Assembly (NCBI GenBank): GCA_947561715.1
Contig: OX387199.1
Span: 19,411,001 to 19,475,000, forward strand
Direction of reading: 5' to 3'
DNA: 64,000 nucleotides
DNA from: Ascidia mentula
Lineage: Eukaryota > Chordata > Ascidiacea > Phlebobranchia > Ascidiidae
Shown: one piece after another, positions 9,824 through 21,422 of the stretch
Layout of the letters: each line of letters starts with the position of its first letter
Position numbering within the stretch: the first letter of the stretch is position 1
The notes under the pieces: model-generated
Told to the model about the DNA's origin: nothing
What the model saw: only the letters and a program-made list of their open reading frames with translations
The model's database searches: none
Made by a program: the position numbers and the translations under genes

Positions 9824-12800
9824 TTAGGCAACCACCTTTGCCTTGGTAACGGACAACATTTCATCCAGCTTTTTCACACTCTCATCGAGTTTTTTTACAA
9901 GGTCCTTTGAAATGCCGACCCGTTGCTCAAGTGCCTTTTCACATTTCTGTTTGCTCCAAAATGCATGATTCAGTATATTCCCACACACTACTGCCCTCGC
10001 GTGGTTGTAGCAAGCCCACGGAAATGACCTTGTTCGCTCAGCCCCACTTTTAACTCCATCACTTTCTAATGCTTCCTCGATGATTTCAATCGCCTTGTTG
10101 TAATCCTCTTTTGCAGCCCAATATTTCCCACAATACACCAGGCATTTATGAGAGATCTCCCATTCCATGTTGGAACGTGCTGTGGTATAGAAGCGCCAAC
10201 ACAATGTATCTGCTTCATTCATATCAAAGTCATCTCCGTCATTTACACCAAGTGCTATAAGCCTTGCGTTGATCCTCACCACTGACCTAATGTAGGCCAA
10301 AGCGTCAAACTCTCTCACCGTAACCCTCTTCGAAATTCCATGTTCATAAAAAAGGGTTCCATATGTTTCTGGATCCATGAGCTTTTCTTTGATAAATTGT
10401 TTCAGATCTTTCAGAATCGCCAGCTTCTGAATTACTGGAATATCTTGCAGGCCCTTCAGTCTGATGCTTGCCACACTTGATGTGGTAAGTCGCAGAAATA
10501 TAGGAGCAATTCCAAATTTGAACTTAACTTCCTCACAAATAGCAATGCCAATTGTGGAAAACCAGTGAAATTTTTCCCTTTGCTTCACACTTAACTTTCC
10601 ATCGTGGTAAAGAATCAAGCGACCCATTGTGTGAAGCACAGATACTACCTTTTCCAGAAGATAGGTTAAATACAACAAAGTTTCTTCCAAAAAGAGTGCA
10701 ACATTGGTTGTGCGATAGCTACTAATAGCAGATGGATGCAATGGAACTTGATTTTTCAGTGCCTTTTTGAAGTAGCTGACAACTGTCGGGTTTGATTCAC
10801 TCGAGTAATGGTCCATTTCATTCTGTTGTGGCTTCAGAATAATAGAAATGAAATCATTGATATTGAAAGTACTGCCCCGCATCTTCCTTCCAGCATTTAC
10901 AAATTGGTCTACAATATTTTTTGTCCTTGTAGCAATTAAGTCCTTTCCAACTGGATCAGTCACTCTTTCAACACCAATCCTGTTGCCATTTAAGACACTA
11001 ACTATACCAAACAAAATAGTTAGGGATTTGGTCAGGTTCTCCTCAGCCTTGGACATTCCATCCCCAAGATTTTGTTGTGGTCCCAAAACTATTCCAATCA
11101 CTTCATGTAAATGACTCTGGCACAACTGAATAAGAAAGTCAGAGGACTGATAATCATCTTCACTCTTTAGCACTGAGTACATATGTGGGACCATTTCTCT
11201 CATAAAATTGTGATTTTCTGGTCTCCTTATATCTTTGTGCACTACACTGGCCAGCGCTTTTGTACTGGTATCCATAGCAGGCTGAAGTAATTTCATTTCT
11301 TGAAGATGCAACCTGACAGCGATAAACACAACTTGGTGGAAAGTTACATTTTCTCTATTGCCCGATGCTTTGCACATGCCACAGTTGGTTAACTGCGCGA
11401 TGAAGTCAGTTGATTCTGCTTTATTGTAGAGACCACAGGCATCAAGATCATCTGTGTTTTCTCTTAAATAGTGCATGACTCTGCTGACAAGGATTTGAGG
11501 AATGTTGCCATGGTGAAAACAAGAAATAGAACAAATTGCATCCCAAAACTTTTGTGCTTCTTCGTCACCTATTTTGGGTTTGAGTAGAATTAGTATTGAT
11601 CTGTAGACATGCCTTTGTTCAATTTTTTTCTCCTCACGTGCAATGATGTAGGTTAAATCGTCCTTTTCCAACTCTTCAAGGTATTCTACAAAACCAGACA
11701 TTTTTGATGCTTTGACAGCTAGCAAACCCAAGGGAGAACCACTCAACATTTTAATGATTTTTGCAGCTGCAAGTCTTTCGTCATGGGAATAACTTTCTGT
11801 CACACCGAGCAATTTTAACCCTTCTTCCTGATCAAGACCATCAATGTTTTCCTCGTCGAAGCAGTCAGATATTGGCAAGTTGCACGTACTTTTAAAGTTT
11901 GAAGTTAGACAGATGTGGAACTTTTTGTTTCTGCCTTTGACTAGAGTGATGCAAGTAAGAAAATCATTTAGAAGCGTCTTGTCTGATGGTCTTGGGTCCT
12001 CCACTATAAGAAGAATTGGGAACGGGGTCGCAACAAGAAGATTGACAAATTCTTTGCACTTGTTATTTTGCAAATTTTCAAGAGCTGTTTCTGTTACACC
12101 TTTGGATACTTTCAGCATACCATGTTTATCGATATTCTCCAGGAGTTTCTTCAGTTGAAGTTTAATGTCATGATTGTTGTCACTGCATTGAATGTGCCAT
12201 TTAATAACGATTGTTTGAGGGTCCGCGGAGAAGTCACATGCCAACTTTCTGGCAATCTCAGACTTCCCGGAGCTTGGAATTCCATACAAGTGAAGAATTG
12301 ACACAAGTTTTTCTGCCAGCTTTCGTTTTGCTTTATTGTAGTTTTCATTGTCGATGTAGTGAGGGCTGACTTGTCCAACATTGTCTATTGAAGTCAGGTC
12401 CAGCACAACGCTCTCGCTGAAAGCACCTGGACAATGTAAATATAGACATGAAACAGGAAGGTCCAAATTAACATTAGTTTTATTCTTATCAGTGCATTTA
12501 GATTGCAAACTTCACAAAAATATTTGTCACAAGGTAAGTTGTGCACAACAAAAACAGTATGTATCACTGTTTGAGTTGTGCATCCCTCTGTTAGAACAAA
12601 AGATAATCAAAACAAGAGTAACTACCCGTTAAGTTTTACAATTTCTGAGTGGGCAAATGATACCAACAGCACTAAAAGTTTTTGACACCCCTGGCATAAA
12701 CCGTACAAAGTAAATATTGGTAGTACAGAGTATTTTTGCTAAAATTGTTTGCAGCAAACAGAAACTCTATATATTGCCAATTCATCAAAATCGTACATAT

Positions 12801-13665
12801 AGGTACCAAGGATACTGTAGGCCAGGGGTGTCAAACTTGCATTGTATGGTTCTGGGCCACACTGCCCTGTTTTGTGGCAACAGGAATGTTCGCTTGCATT
12901 AGAACCACATAAAATAAAAAATAAGCGTGACTATTTGCAAGGTTTAAGAAGTTCTTGTCGGGCAAATCAGGCCAACAGCACTAAATATGTTTAACGTCCC
13001 TGGAATAGACTTGAAAATCACCATGCAAAATACAACAAGTATTTTCGTAACCACAAATCAAGAACACAGATGATCAGTGTTTCTAAAATGATCACTTTCA
13101 CTTACTTGATATTTGGGTGATATAGTTTGAGTCACTGGATGCCACAATAGAAGCAGATTGCACATATCCCGCTTGACCTTGGAGGTTTGCCGCACAACCT
13201 TTAAACAATTAAGCATAATAATTTTAAATTGTTTGATGATTTTATATAAATTTCATTGCAATTCATGAAACAATTATTGAAAATAAAACAAAAAGACAAA
13301 AAAACTCGTCAAAAAAAGGTGACAAAGGGATATAGAAAAGGGCAGCTTTTTAATACATTAACACCAATCTTAATAGAGCGTTTGTGCTTCAAAATCCAGA
13401 TCTACATGTTATGATCACCTACTTTTAAGCATTCCTTGGACTTTTGCAAAATGCTAACCAAAAGCAGACAAACTAAAAGACACTATCTTTGCGACCCTGA
13501 GACTATTTGCTCATGTCTTGAAACAGCTCAAGTAAAATAATTTTATCAAACCCATGTCAAAAAGCACTGACTTGTGACTTGCAGACTATTGTGTTGTGAC
13601 TAAGTAGAAATGCAAAAACAAGCATACAATTGTTATTTTGTTCAAGTACCTGCAGTTTGATCCAT
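9824..13665 (-). CDS. STAND (NB-ARC-like) NTPase with TPR-like tail, copy 1
   Basis: Three exons in gene order: 13665-13650 (MDQTA), 13198-13106 and 12426-9824 (903 aa; phases agree). Exon 3 encodes a STAND ATPase. Walker A is GIPSSGKSEIARKL (Lys about 91) and Walker B is FPILLIVEDP. An NB-ARC-type ARC segment has EEGLKLLGV followed by LSGSPLGLLAV (the GxP motif), then a winged-helix-like region and a long helical stretch. A TPR-like pair sits near LVYCGKYWAAKEDYNKAI and FPWACYNHARAV. These proteins act as nucleotide-controlled switches that oligomerise, usually in immunity or cell death; the ligand is unknown. No CARD, DEATH, TIR or Pyrin domain is visible. Exon 2 encodes a short Ser/Gln-rich stretch (QGQAGYVQSASIVASSDSNY) in place of the motif seen in the other two copies. 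It is the most diverged of the three. Confidence 0.85.
12627..12693. mobile_element. hAT-like MITE fragment
   Basis: Ends TTTTGACACCCCTG, the inverted form of the CAGGGGTGTCAAA end found at 12823, and shares the CCAACAGCACTAAA block with that element. Only one half is present, in the second intron of the STAND gene. Confidence 0.5.
12823..13002. mobile_element. hAT-like MITE, 180 bp
   Basis: Starts CAGGGGTGTCAAACTTG and ends GTTTAACGTCCCTG, imperfect inverted repeats of hAT type. The flanking 8-mers do not match, so the element is probably old. It sits in the second intron of the STAND gene. Confidence 0.55.
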
Positions 13666-15307
13666 TGTATGAAGTCCAACAAGGTTGTTTGGTAACAAAA
13701 ATTTACTTGCTATAAATCTGCATTTAATCAAGTCCAGACCCTGTAGCCTACTCAACAATTTAATGTAAAAATTACCGCGGCATGGTGGATAGCATATGTT
13801 AGGATATAAAAAGTTTATAAACCGCAAGTCACCTGCAACAAAAATGCAGTACATTTATCCAGTTCCCTTGCAACAACTCATACATAAGCCTTAGTTCCGC
13901 ATTTCGACAGACTGCTTTAATAGCAAAGACGGCGAGAAATCCCCATCTTCACCACTTCGTGTAGTCCCAAAAAAAATCACCTAAATCACACACGGGAAGT
14001 TCCCCAAGCCACAAACAAATATTTTAACGGTCCCCAGACAAGATTATGCAAAAAAAGGCGTTGTTTTTTGTTGCGCCATTGATTTCATTTCGATCTCTTT
14101 GGTTTCGATTGACAATGTGAACAAAATTACCCCATATGTCTACTATGTAAAGGAAGAAATTTGGTCATCGACTTTACTCCGTATATGTATTTGCAGTCTT
14201 ACAATTGAGGGCAATTTGAAGTGGACATTTTAGAGGGTATCATACGCTCGACATAGTGAACATATTGAGCTGTTTTTTTTTATTGGTATCACTTTCTTCA
14301 ACATAATCAATGCTGACGTCATGACATGTTCTACTCCGTGGTGACCAGCTTTAAGTAATATGGTTAAAGGTAAGGTATTTTGTGTTATATTTGCACTTTA
14401 TTAACGCCTCAATGCATTCGTTTGTTGGTCTCAAATCCAAAGTTTAGAGTCTATGACGTTACAACCACGGAATGTTACGGTTATTCACCATAGAAATCCT
14501 AAAATGACATTGAACACTTGCGGTTGTCTGTTGACGTATAACTGTAGCAGGTTCCTTTTTCTGTCAATTCTTTTACACCAAAATTCCGTTTTTTTAGTTT
14601 ATCATGCCCAGGTAGATTTTATATGCAATTGACTGCATGTAGGCCCTACTTATTTAAGACTTAGAACATGTATATGACATTACCATTGCGTTTTTTGAAC
14701 ACCTATAAAGTATACCGCAATGAAATGGGTTTGACCGCGGTCACGCTGGGTAAATCCCGTCAGCGCATTGTTCGTCAAAGCGTATACAGCGAGCCTTTGC
14801 GGCGCTTGAAGCAAATATTTGCGTTTTTCGAAGTGAACAATTTGCTGCTAAATATATGATAAAATAATCGTTTAATGTTGCGTTGCGCAATTTTTAAAGC
14901 CAAAACTTTAACCAATAAAACTGTTGGCCCCACGAAAAATTTCGAGTTGGGCGCTTATGCTATCGACATAGTTGTATCAAAACTAAGTTTTAAATAATTC
15001 CAAGATTGTTGAACCGCACAAAATGTCATCTATGCGGAAGCGCCTGTTGTACTCGCAAACGAAAGTTGTCAGTGCCACAATTTGCTGCGTGGGTAGTCTT
15101 TCTATATCATGTTACTTGGAGTGTTGTGTTTGATCCATGTTGGCGACCACTTTCCTCTCTCATAGGTTGCTGGGTTTTGGAGCACATGGTTGATGGATGT
15201 TGAACCTGCTCATCGTGGCGTAAGTCTCTTCATGACCTGATCACTCTCTATCATTAATCACACTTTTCAATAAATCAGCACCAGGTGTACCACGAACTAT
15301 AAACAAC
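13666..15307. other. Intergenic, nothing recognised
   Basis: No domain-bearing frame and no repeat structure that I can support. Confidence 0.4.
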
Positions 15308-15385
15308 GTGACGAATGGCGTAAAACCTGTGGGTGGACTTCTCATACTAACAGTTCCAGAAGACGTTACGAGCAACAGAGTAAAT

Positions 15386-15658
15386 ATGAAGTGCGCTATG
15401 AAAAATTGCATTGCGATTCTGTTGTCAAGCATGTGTTTATTCAAGGCTGTTACAGCATTGGAGGGAAAGTCATTCGAGCACCATCACACCGAGGAAACAA
15501 CAGCGCAAGCGATTGCAACGCCAACAACCAGCGCTCTGTTGATCGGATTACCATTAGTTGCAATGATTGTCATTTTTTTAATTCTGTCTGCTGTTGTATT
15601 ATGCCGCATTTTTAAACGTTCGTTTGTCCGTGAAACGCCCTACCAAATTCAAACTTGA
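15386..15658 (+). CDS. Possible small single-pass membrane protein
   Basis: I do not recognise this frame. From the ATG at 15386 it encodes about 90 residues. A signal-like start (NCIAILLSSMCLFKAVTALE) is followed by a short His/Thr-rich ectodomain and a strong transmembrane segment (LLIGLPLVAMIVIFLILSAV). A basic 20-residue tail ends in TPYQIQT. The open frame extends 26 codons upstream of this ATG. The ordered layout of a small type I membrane protein is the only argument for it; there is no splice or homology support. Confidence 0.3.
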   Translation: MKCAMKNCIAILLSSMCLFKAVTALEGKSFEHHHTEETTAQAIATPTTSALLIGLPLVAMIVIFLILSAVVLCRIFKRSFVRETPYQIQT

Positions 15659-16637
15659 TATATTTGCTGCTTGTAGCGACTTTGAACTGAATGTGTGTAT
15701 TTCGCGTATCAATCATTCTCACTGTATTTGAGCGCCTTTTCCTGCATATCGAGCAAACTGGAACAAGCGTTATTTTGGAGTTTATAAATTAGATTAGAAT
15801 TACCATTAAAACGTCAATTTCAATCATATTATATTGGCATTACAACGAGAGTGGAAACGATTCATATGCCAATATTGGCAGGTTTTATCCTGTACAATTC
15901 ACCGGTTTTGGTGGCAAATCATCCCGAATAAAAAGTAGCACCGAAATGTTAAATTAGAACAAGAACTGGAGCCAACTCAGTTTTTCCAAATCAGATTACA
16001 ATTAGAATTACCGACATTTTATCATTTTAACATTGCGACAACTGGTAACGTTCATCACTTCCAAGAAAGGTCGAAAAATATCTGATGTTATTTTGCACAT
16101 AAGTTATGTGTATTGAACAGAAAACTGCAGCGTATACAACATTTGGCTGAATTAAATCGGCAAACGTGCGTGGGGATAAGCAAACCCGGAAGAAGTACTG
16201 AAGTAAATGACGTATAGGAAACCGTATAGTTGCGTCATTTATGTGCAGTCACGTGACAGTGAACAAACCCGTTTACATGAACAATTAAAGCGAAATCGAA
16301 TGCGCATAAATCAATCGCCCCTTCCGTTATTTGGGCAAGACATAGAGGAGCGACGAAGCGCATTTTTCGTTCCAAGGAGGTGTATTGAATTCGCTTTGCT
16401 TTCAATCCACTTGGAACAGACGAATTCGAAGGGTTGTAGATGTGCGGTTTTGTTAAGTTTGTGACATTGCATCAGTTAAATGATAAACATTAAATGTGTG
16501 TCATTTAACAAGACTGACAGATTTCAGCATGAAACGAAAGTTTCTGAGATAGTGGAAGACATTAAATGTGCTTAATATATTGGATAAAAAGTTGTTTTAG
16601 ATGTAGTTGCAAATGTCATGTAAGCCTTTGCTTGCTG
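15659..16637. other. Intergenic, nothing recognised
   Basis: No supported feature. Confidence 0.4.
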
Positions 16638-16645
16638 TTTTTATT

Positions 16646-16924
16646 ATGCCACGAATAAGGTTCGGCTGCCTACGCATTGTCATTGGTGTAATTGGATTAT
16701 ATTACTTTACATTGCTGTCTCCAAGTCTCAAAACTTTACTTTCCATGGCGTCTTGTGCAAGTAATGCGGGGTTTACAATTCCTCGGCACAAAGCCAATAA
16801 ACAAAAAGTTATCGATAACTTTTATCTTACACGTGTGAAGTCGACAGGAAATTCCCAATCAAGAGTCAGTCAAAGAAATGTTTTTAATTTCCAGGCAGTT
16901 CTACCACACAAAAAAAACAAGTGA
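16646..16924 (+). CDS. Possible first exon encoding a type II membrane anchor
   Basis: From MPRIRFGCLRIVIGVIGLYY the frame shows a basic start and a hydrophobic anchor, typical of Golgi type II proteins, then a non-hydrophobic segment ending at a stop at 16924. A GTAATG donor near 16760 could end an exon, but no partner exons were found. The B4GALT gene further on has its own anchor exon at 22195, so this is not its start. Low confidence. Confidence 0.2.
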   Translation: MPRIRFGCLRIVIGVIGLYYFTLLSPSLKTLLSMASCASNAGFTIPRHKANKQKVIDNFYLTRVKSTGNSQSRVSQRNVFNFQAVLPHKKNK

Positions 16925-17256
16925 AAACGCTCACAATCGTGGGACGCACTTTCAGTGAACAAGTTGGTGCGTTTACCCTTTATGTAGGGTGCTATATGGG
17001 TTTGGGACATAAGTGCACTAAAACGACCGCACATTTGGGGAATAAAAATAAATCATTTATCGATTTTCTTCTCTTGTACTTCTACACAGAATGTTTTTGA
17101 TAACTCGTACAAGTTAATGAAAAAACAATAAACAACACCGGATCGGTAAACCAAGCCACCCTGGTAGGCTGTCGATCGATACCGTATCTGTAGTAGCTGA
17201 TTAAAACTTTTAAGTCAATCTTTCAGACAGCTCTTTTAAAATGTTTTTATTTTTAT

Positions 17257-17300
17257 CAGAAAAATATATTTCGCCCTGAACAGGGCATCATCAGTTTCTG
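17257..17300 (-). ncRNA. Hammerhead ribozyme motif with minimal stem III (Penelope-like type)
   Basis: Read on the minus strand: CAGAAA, CTGATGA, an extra T, GCCC, loop TGTTCA, GGGC, GAAA, TATATT, TTTCTG. Stem I (CAGAAA/TTTCTG, 6 bp) and stem II (GCCC/GGGC) are perfect. Stem III is only two pairs (A-T and T-A) with a tiny loop. Predicted cleavage follows TATATT. Such tiny stem III hammerheads are known from Penelope-like retroelements. The single T between the core and stem II is odd, but the same insertion is present in the copies at 38544 and 62150. Confidence 0.65.
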
Positions 17301-17799
17301 CAAAGTGTACAAAACAGCGTAAAATAACTAAGTAGACGTCTGCCACATAAAGGAAAGAACCTTGATAAAAATTAAAAAATTAATATTAAAAAATTAAAAA
17401 TTAGAGAATGCAAATAAAAACCTGGATATGTAAGAAAAGAACTAGTAACTGACTGCCAGTATAATTCCAACAAAAAATATATGTCGCCCAAAACCTGACA
17501 AAACTCGCGAGCAAGTCCAACATCTGAATGTACACGTCACACGATACGCGACGCCAAAAAATGCAACGAACCGTAAAGAGGAAAAATCGTACAAGTTAAG
17601 TCACAATTTGAGTACACAATGCTAAATGTGCAAGATTTTTGTAAAAGAATCAGCCAGTTAAATTATAATTCAATATGAAAACAAAAAATACGTTTGTTTT
17701 CTTACCATGATTAGAACCAGTTTCGTTTTCCTGGATCATTTGATCAATAATTGGTGGTGTTTACGGCTTTTAAAATTACCATTCGTTTATCCGTGCCCT

Positions 17800-17932
17800 A
17801 AGACACTGCCCTTTTTTTTCTTGGCCACAACATATTTGAACCCTGGATGTCCTAGGCACGAATTCCGATCAGGTTTTCTTCTTGGTATACGGGTCGGTCG
17901 CTTACCAATGCTGCAAATCACCCAGGATGACA
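17800..17932 (-). mobile_element. tRNA-derived SINE
   Basis: On the minus strand an A-box-like GCATTGGTAAGCGACC precedes a B-box-like GGGTTCAAATATG by about 65 bp, followed by an A-rich tail. The same body occurs again at 17988-18065. Confidence 0.5.
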
Positions 17933-17937
17933 CTGCC

Positions 17938-17988
17938 TTTTTTTTATTTATTTTTTATTTTTTTATTTTTTTTTTATTTTTTTTTTTG
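17938..17988. repeat. T/A-rich low-complexity tract
   Basis: Almost pure T with scattered A on the plus strand. On the minus strand it is the poly(A)-like tail of the next SINE copy. Confidence 0.8.
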
Positions 17989-18065
17989 ACCGCACCGGGA
18001 TTTGAACTCAGGATATCCTGGGCACGAATCCCGATCAGTTTTTTTTCTTGGTATATGGGTTTCCC
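17988..18065 (-). mobile_element. Second, 5'-truncated copy of the tRNA-derived SINE
   Basis: Minus strand GAGTTCAAATCCCGGTGCGG is a good B box. The body matches the copy at 17800, but the A-box half is missing and the copy ends where the STAND fragment begins. Confidence 0.55.
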
Positions 18066-18070
18066 TACAC

Positions 18071-18285
18071 GCTTGTCAAGTTTCGGCGCACGATCGCCTT
18101 CGCGTGGTTGTAACAAGCCCACGGAAATGAAGGTGCTACCTCATGGGGTCTTTTGAGTCTTTCATTGCGTAAAGCGCCTTCGAAGTCTTCTGTAGCTTTT
18201 TGTACTCATTTTGAAGCCCCGTTTTTTATATAATATACCAAATACTTATATTTTAAACTGTAAGTTTGTGCAAACTTCCAAATTT
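18071..18285 (-). pseudogene. Decayed fragment of a fourth STAND NTPase gene (C-terminal TPR-like part)
   Basis: Minus strand, directly after the SINE. The peptides LVYYIKNGASK and ALRNERLKRPHEVAPSFPW-ACYNHAKAIV align with the C-terminal segment of the three intact STAND proteins (LVYCGKYWASKKDYS and NERLERPPEVTTSFPWACYNHARAVV). There are a stop codon and small deletions. No other part of the gene is nearby, so it is a relic, probably cut by the SINE insertions. Confidence 0.75.
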
Positions 18286-18657
18286 GTAAAATATAAGCTC
18301 AAATGTAATGAAAACAACGCATGAATTGCAAAAGAAATTTACGAAAGGCAAAAGTAAGCACTTTGCACCATAAGAAATCCTTTTACTGTTAAAATAACAA
18401 ATGAATTTTTCTACGGCTTAATCTTTCTCGTCGTATAACTGTGCGTTGATTTTGGAATGTCAGAAATGTCAGCGTCGTGTGTTTTTGAGTACTCCCGGGT
18501 TTGTGGAACTATAGGCTTATGTTGAGAAACGTGGGTATGAGCGCGTTGGTACTTTGCAATAAACGTCAAAAAAGATTGCTGCACTGTGCTTGGTGATGTA
18601 TTTCCTTTCGTGGTACTTTTTTCTTTTCATGGAGCCGCAAGATTGTCTACAGTCACA

Positions 18658-18713
18658 AGCTGCACTGATGAGCCCTTACAGGTCGAAACAATGGCCATCT
18701 ATATGCTGCTCAC
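18658..18713 (+). ncRNA. Hammerhead ribozyme motif (family b), stem III weakened
   Basis: AGCTGCA, intact core CTGATGA (18665-18671), stem II GCCC/GGTC with loop TTACA and one mismatch, GAAA, and TGCTGC as the stem I 3' strand. The stem III 3' strand and cleavage triplet read CTATA where relatives have CTGTC. Cleavage activity is therefore doubtful. Confidence 0.55.
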
Positions 18714-20900
18714 AAAATTCTTGGTATTTTGTTTCTTAGTGACGTTTGGCGAGCGATGATGCGTATCCATACGTCGTAATAAAAAAAAAGTTTTTGTGAT
18801 CGTGAGAGCAAGGACCAACGAGCTCTACATTCCAGGAAACATTGCCGAAATTCCAGAAACTGTGCCCGAGATGACTTCAATGATCGGTTTTTGTGTAAAT
18901 TAACTCATACTCGTGGTTATGGTAGTTCGGCATCGCAATTAAAAAAAATTAACTATTGATTTGCACTGCGAAGTAGTTAATAGTTTAGTGATCATGCAGT
19001 CATACAATTTTCGTCACAAACGATATTGACAAATACCTACGGCAAGATGGAAATGTTTGCCATGCAATCAGCGCTTTTCATAATTGGTGGCGGGCGATTT
19101 CGATGGTTTTCGTTTGGCTGCTTTAACTAAGTCTACATAACCAACTAAACGAGACTCAGTGAGCAGACTTACTTTATTGAATAGAAATACGCGTTGCAAC
19201 ATGAGTAGGGTCAATTAAAGTATCCTAGCGCGTTATAATGCAATAGCGACCGGATGCTACTTCTATTCAAGTAAGCGAGTGCCAGTTAGGTCGTTAATGT
19301 CAGGCTATTGTGTGTTCTGTTTGCCAACGGGTAACACATCAGACATTTATAACAACGTTGATGTAATACCATGCTTTTGCATAGCAAGATAGGATCGCCC
19401 AACTGCGCAGGCCTTTTATATTTGTCGATCTCAGCTTTCGTATTTTATTTTAAAGTGTGGCTGATCCAGGTTGGCTGCAATGCTTTGACTGCGAAGCCTG
19501 TGAACCTTATTTATAACCATTTGCGTTAAAAATCGCCTGTCATCAGTCCGGATGCCAAAAGGCTGCGCTAGTTCTTGAGGAAAGCCTAACGCCGTCTACA
19601 TCTGTGGTTCTGCCTGCGTTCTAGCTTAGGCAAGGAAGCATGTGTGCTATACGGCTAAGGCTATTACAGCACATACGTACGGTGATAGCGCAGTTCCCTG
19701 TCTGTCAATTGAACTGGTCTCGTCTTCAGCCAACGTCAACTAAAGCCACAATAACGTTTTTGTTTCAAGGTTGAGCATGAGTTATTTTTAAAGACGCAAA
19801 TCAACAACTAATGTCAAAATAAATAAGAGGTTCTGAAAAAGTAAGGGATTCATCGAAAAAGTAGGAACCAAAGGTATTATGACAAAATAGGAATGGAAGT
19901 CAAAACACAGACAATACACCTGCGTTGTCGAGTAAAACGGAGCTTGCCACAAACGAATAGGAGTCATGTTTGCTGATTGTAATACAGTAATTTTGCAAAG
20001 AATTGTTCAAATCAGGCATTGTAAAAACGACAGCTGGTACGAAGTTTCGAGAAAAACTCTAAGCCGTTACCTACCCAATGACCGATAGACTTTGCTGGCA
20101 TGAAGTTCTCTTCTATCCCAGTACGAACACATTCTGAGCAGTTAACCTGTATAACATGCCTTCATTCAGTGTATATGTGGGTATCACGCACCTCTAGTTT
20201 GTATCGCCTGCTTGAAGCATGCCACGTATGCGCCTTGAACATTCAGCGGCGTTGAGACAGTTTCGGTTTTGTTAAAAATGCCACGTTTACTTGTATCGAC
20301 TTTTGTCCATGCTTTCGTGCCATGTTCCAAATATGGCAGTGACTCAAATGACGCAGGCCGATTGTGTAAGTCCGTTGGTTTTAGCGAAGAAACGTCATAC
20401 TGTCAGAGCAAACCCGCAACGAGAAAAGCACAAGGACAGTGTTATGTTATGAAAGGCACAGTGTTTTGTTGCAAGAAGATGTCGTTACTGTTGCTGTATC
20501 CAAATGTCAGTGAAACGTTTAGTGAGCGTTGAGGTTATGCCACATGGTAGGAATTAAACACACTTTTAGATGCCATATGAGATTTGCTTGGTCGAGATTA
20601 TATTTATTTTATTCAGACAAGTAGGGTATTCGCTTCCACTCGAGTTTATCCCGCTATGTTTATTTTGATTCCATGGTCGTGTGCAATTAAGTGACAAAAT
20701 TGATATGTGACAAAATGTGACAGAAAATCACGACTGAAATAGTTTCAATTTTAATTACATTTAAACGATTTTGGGCGATGAATTTGTACATTTTAATCTT
20801 ACCATGGATAATTGTCACGCATGCAATGGGTTTGTCAATCCTGGATCAAAAGGAAAAAGGGCGCTTTGGCGTCGAACAGGTTCAATTTTCATTGTTTATT
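18714..20900. other. Intergenic, nothing recognised
   Basis: Only short frames without recognisable domains. Confidence 0.4.
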
Positions 20901-20908
20901 GTTCAAAC

Positions 20909-21422
20909 CAGGGCTGCCAGATGGTCAAAACACTTGACGGCCAATTTTTTTTTCTCTCACGGCCAAAATTCGGCCAAATCACTTTTTTGATTTTTTTTTC
21001 TCTTACGGCCAAATCACGTTAAAAGTTTGATGATTTCTATAGAAACGACTATATAGCCGGAAATAAATTCGTAAATTGTATGTTTAAAACACTGTCATCT
21101 ATATGCTCATCAGTGGTTTCAAAACCGGTTATGTTGCTAAAGCATTACGATTGCAGCATAATTCTTCACAAACTCAGTCAAGATTAGTTTATGACGTAAC
21201 AATTTTTCGGAGACATATTTATGACAACACAATCGTCCACAAATCTATTGATAACCTGAAACCAGCAATGCCTTTTGTGGATTTATATAGTACCAAGTGA
21301 AATTCGGCCAAATTCGGCCAAATATCTGCCTTACGGCCAAACGATTTTTTCGCGGCCATGCCGATTTTCAAACGGCCAAATTTCTGGAATTTGGCCGTGA
21401 AGACGGCCAAATGGCAACCCTG
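20909..21422. mobile_element. hAT-like MITE with perfect 8-bp target duplication
   Basis: Left end CAGGGCTGCCAGATGGTC and right end GGCCAAATGGCAACCCTG are inverted copies. The element is flanked by the identical 8-mer GTTCAAAC (20901-20908 and 21423-21430), the target-site length of hAT transposons. Inside, CGGCCAAA-type units recur about a dozen times, mostly near the ends. The central open frame has no transposase motif. Confidence 0.8.

Noticed and set aside
12427..12508. Extension of STAND copy 1 upstream of 12426 in the same open frame
   Set aside because: The frame stays open for 27 codons, but a CAG acceptor at 12427 with matching phase and a well-formed exon 2 (13198-13106) explain the gene better, in line with its paralogues.
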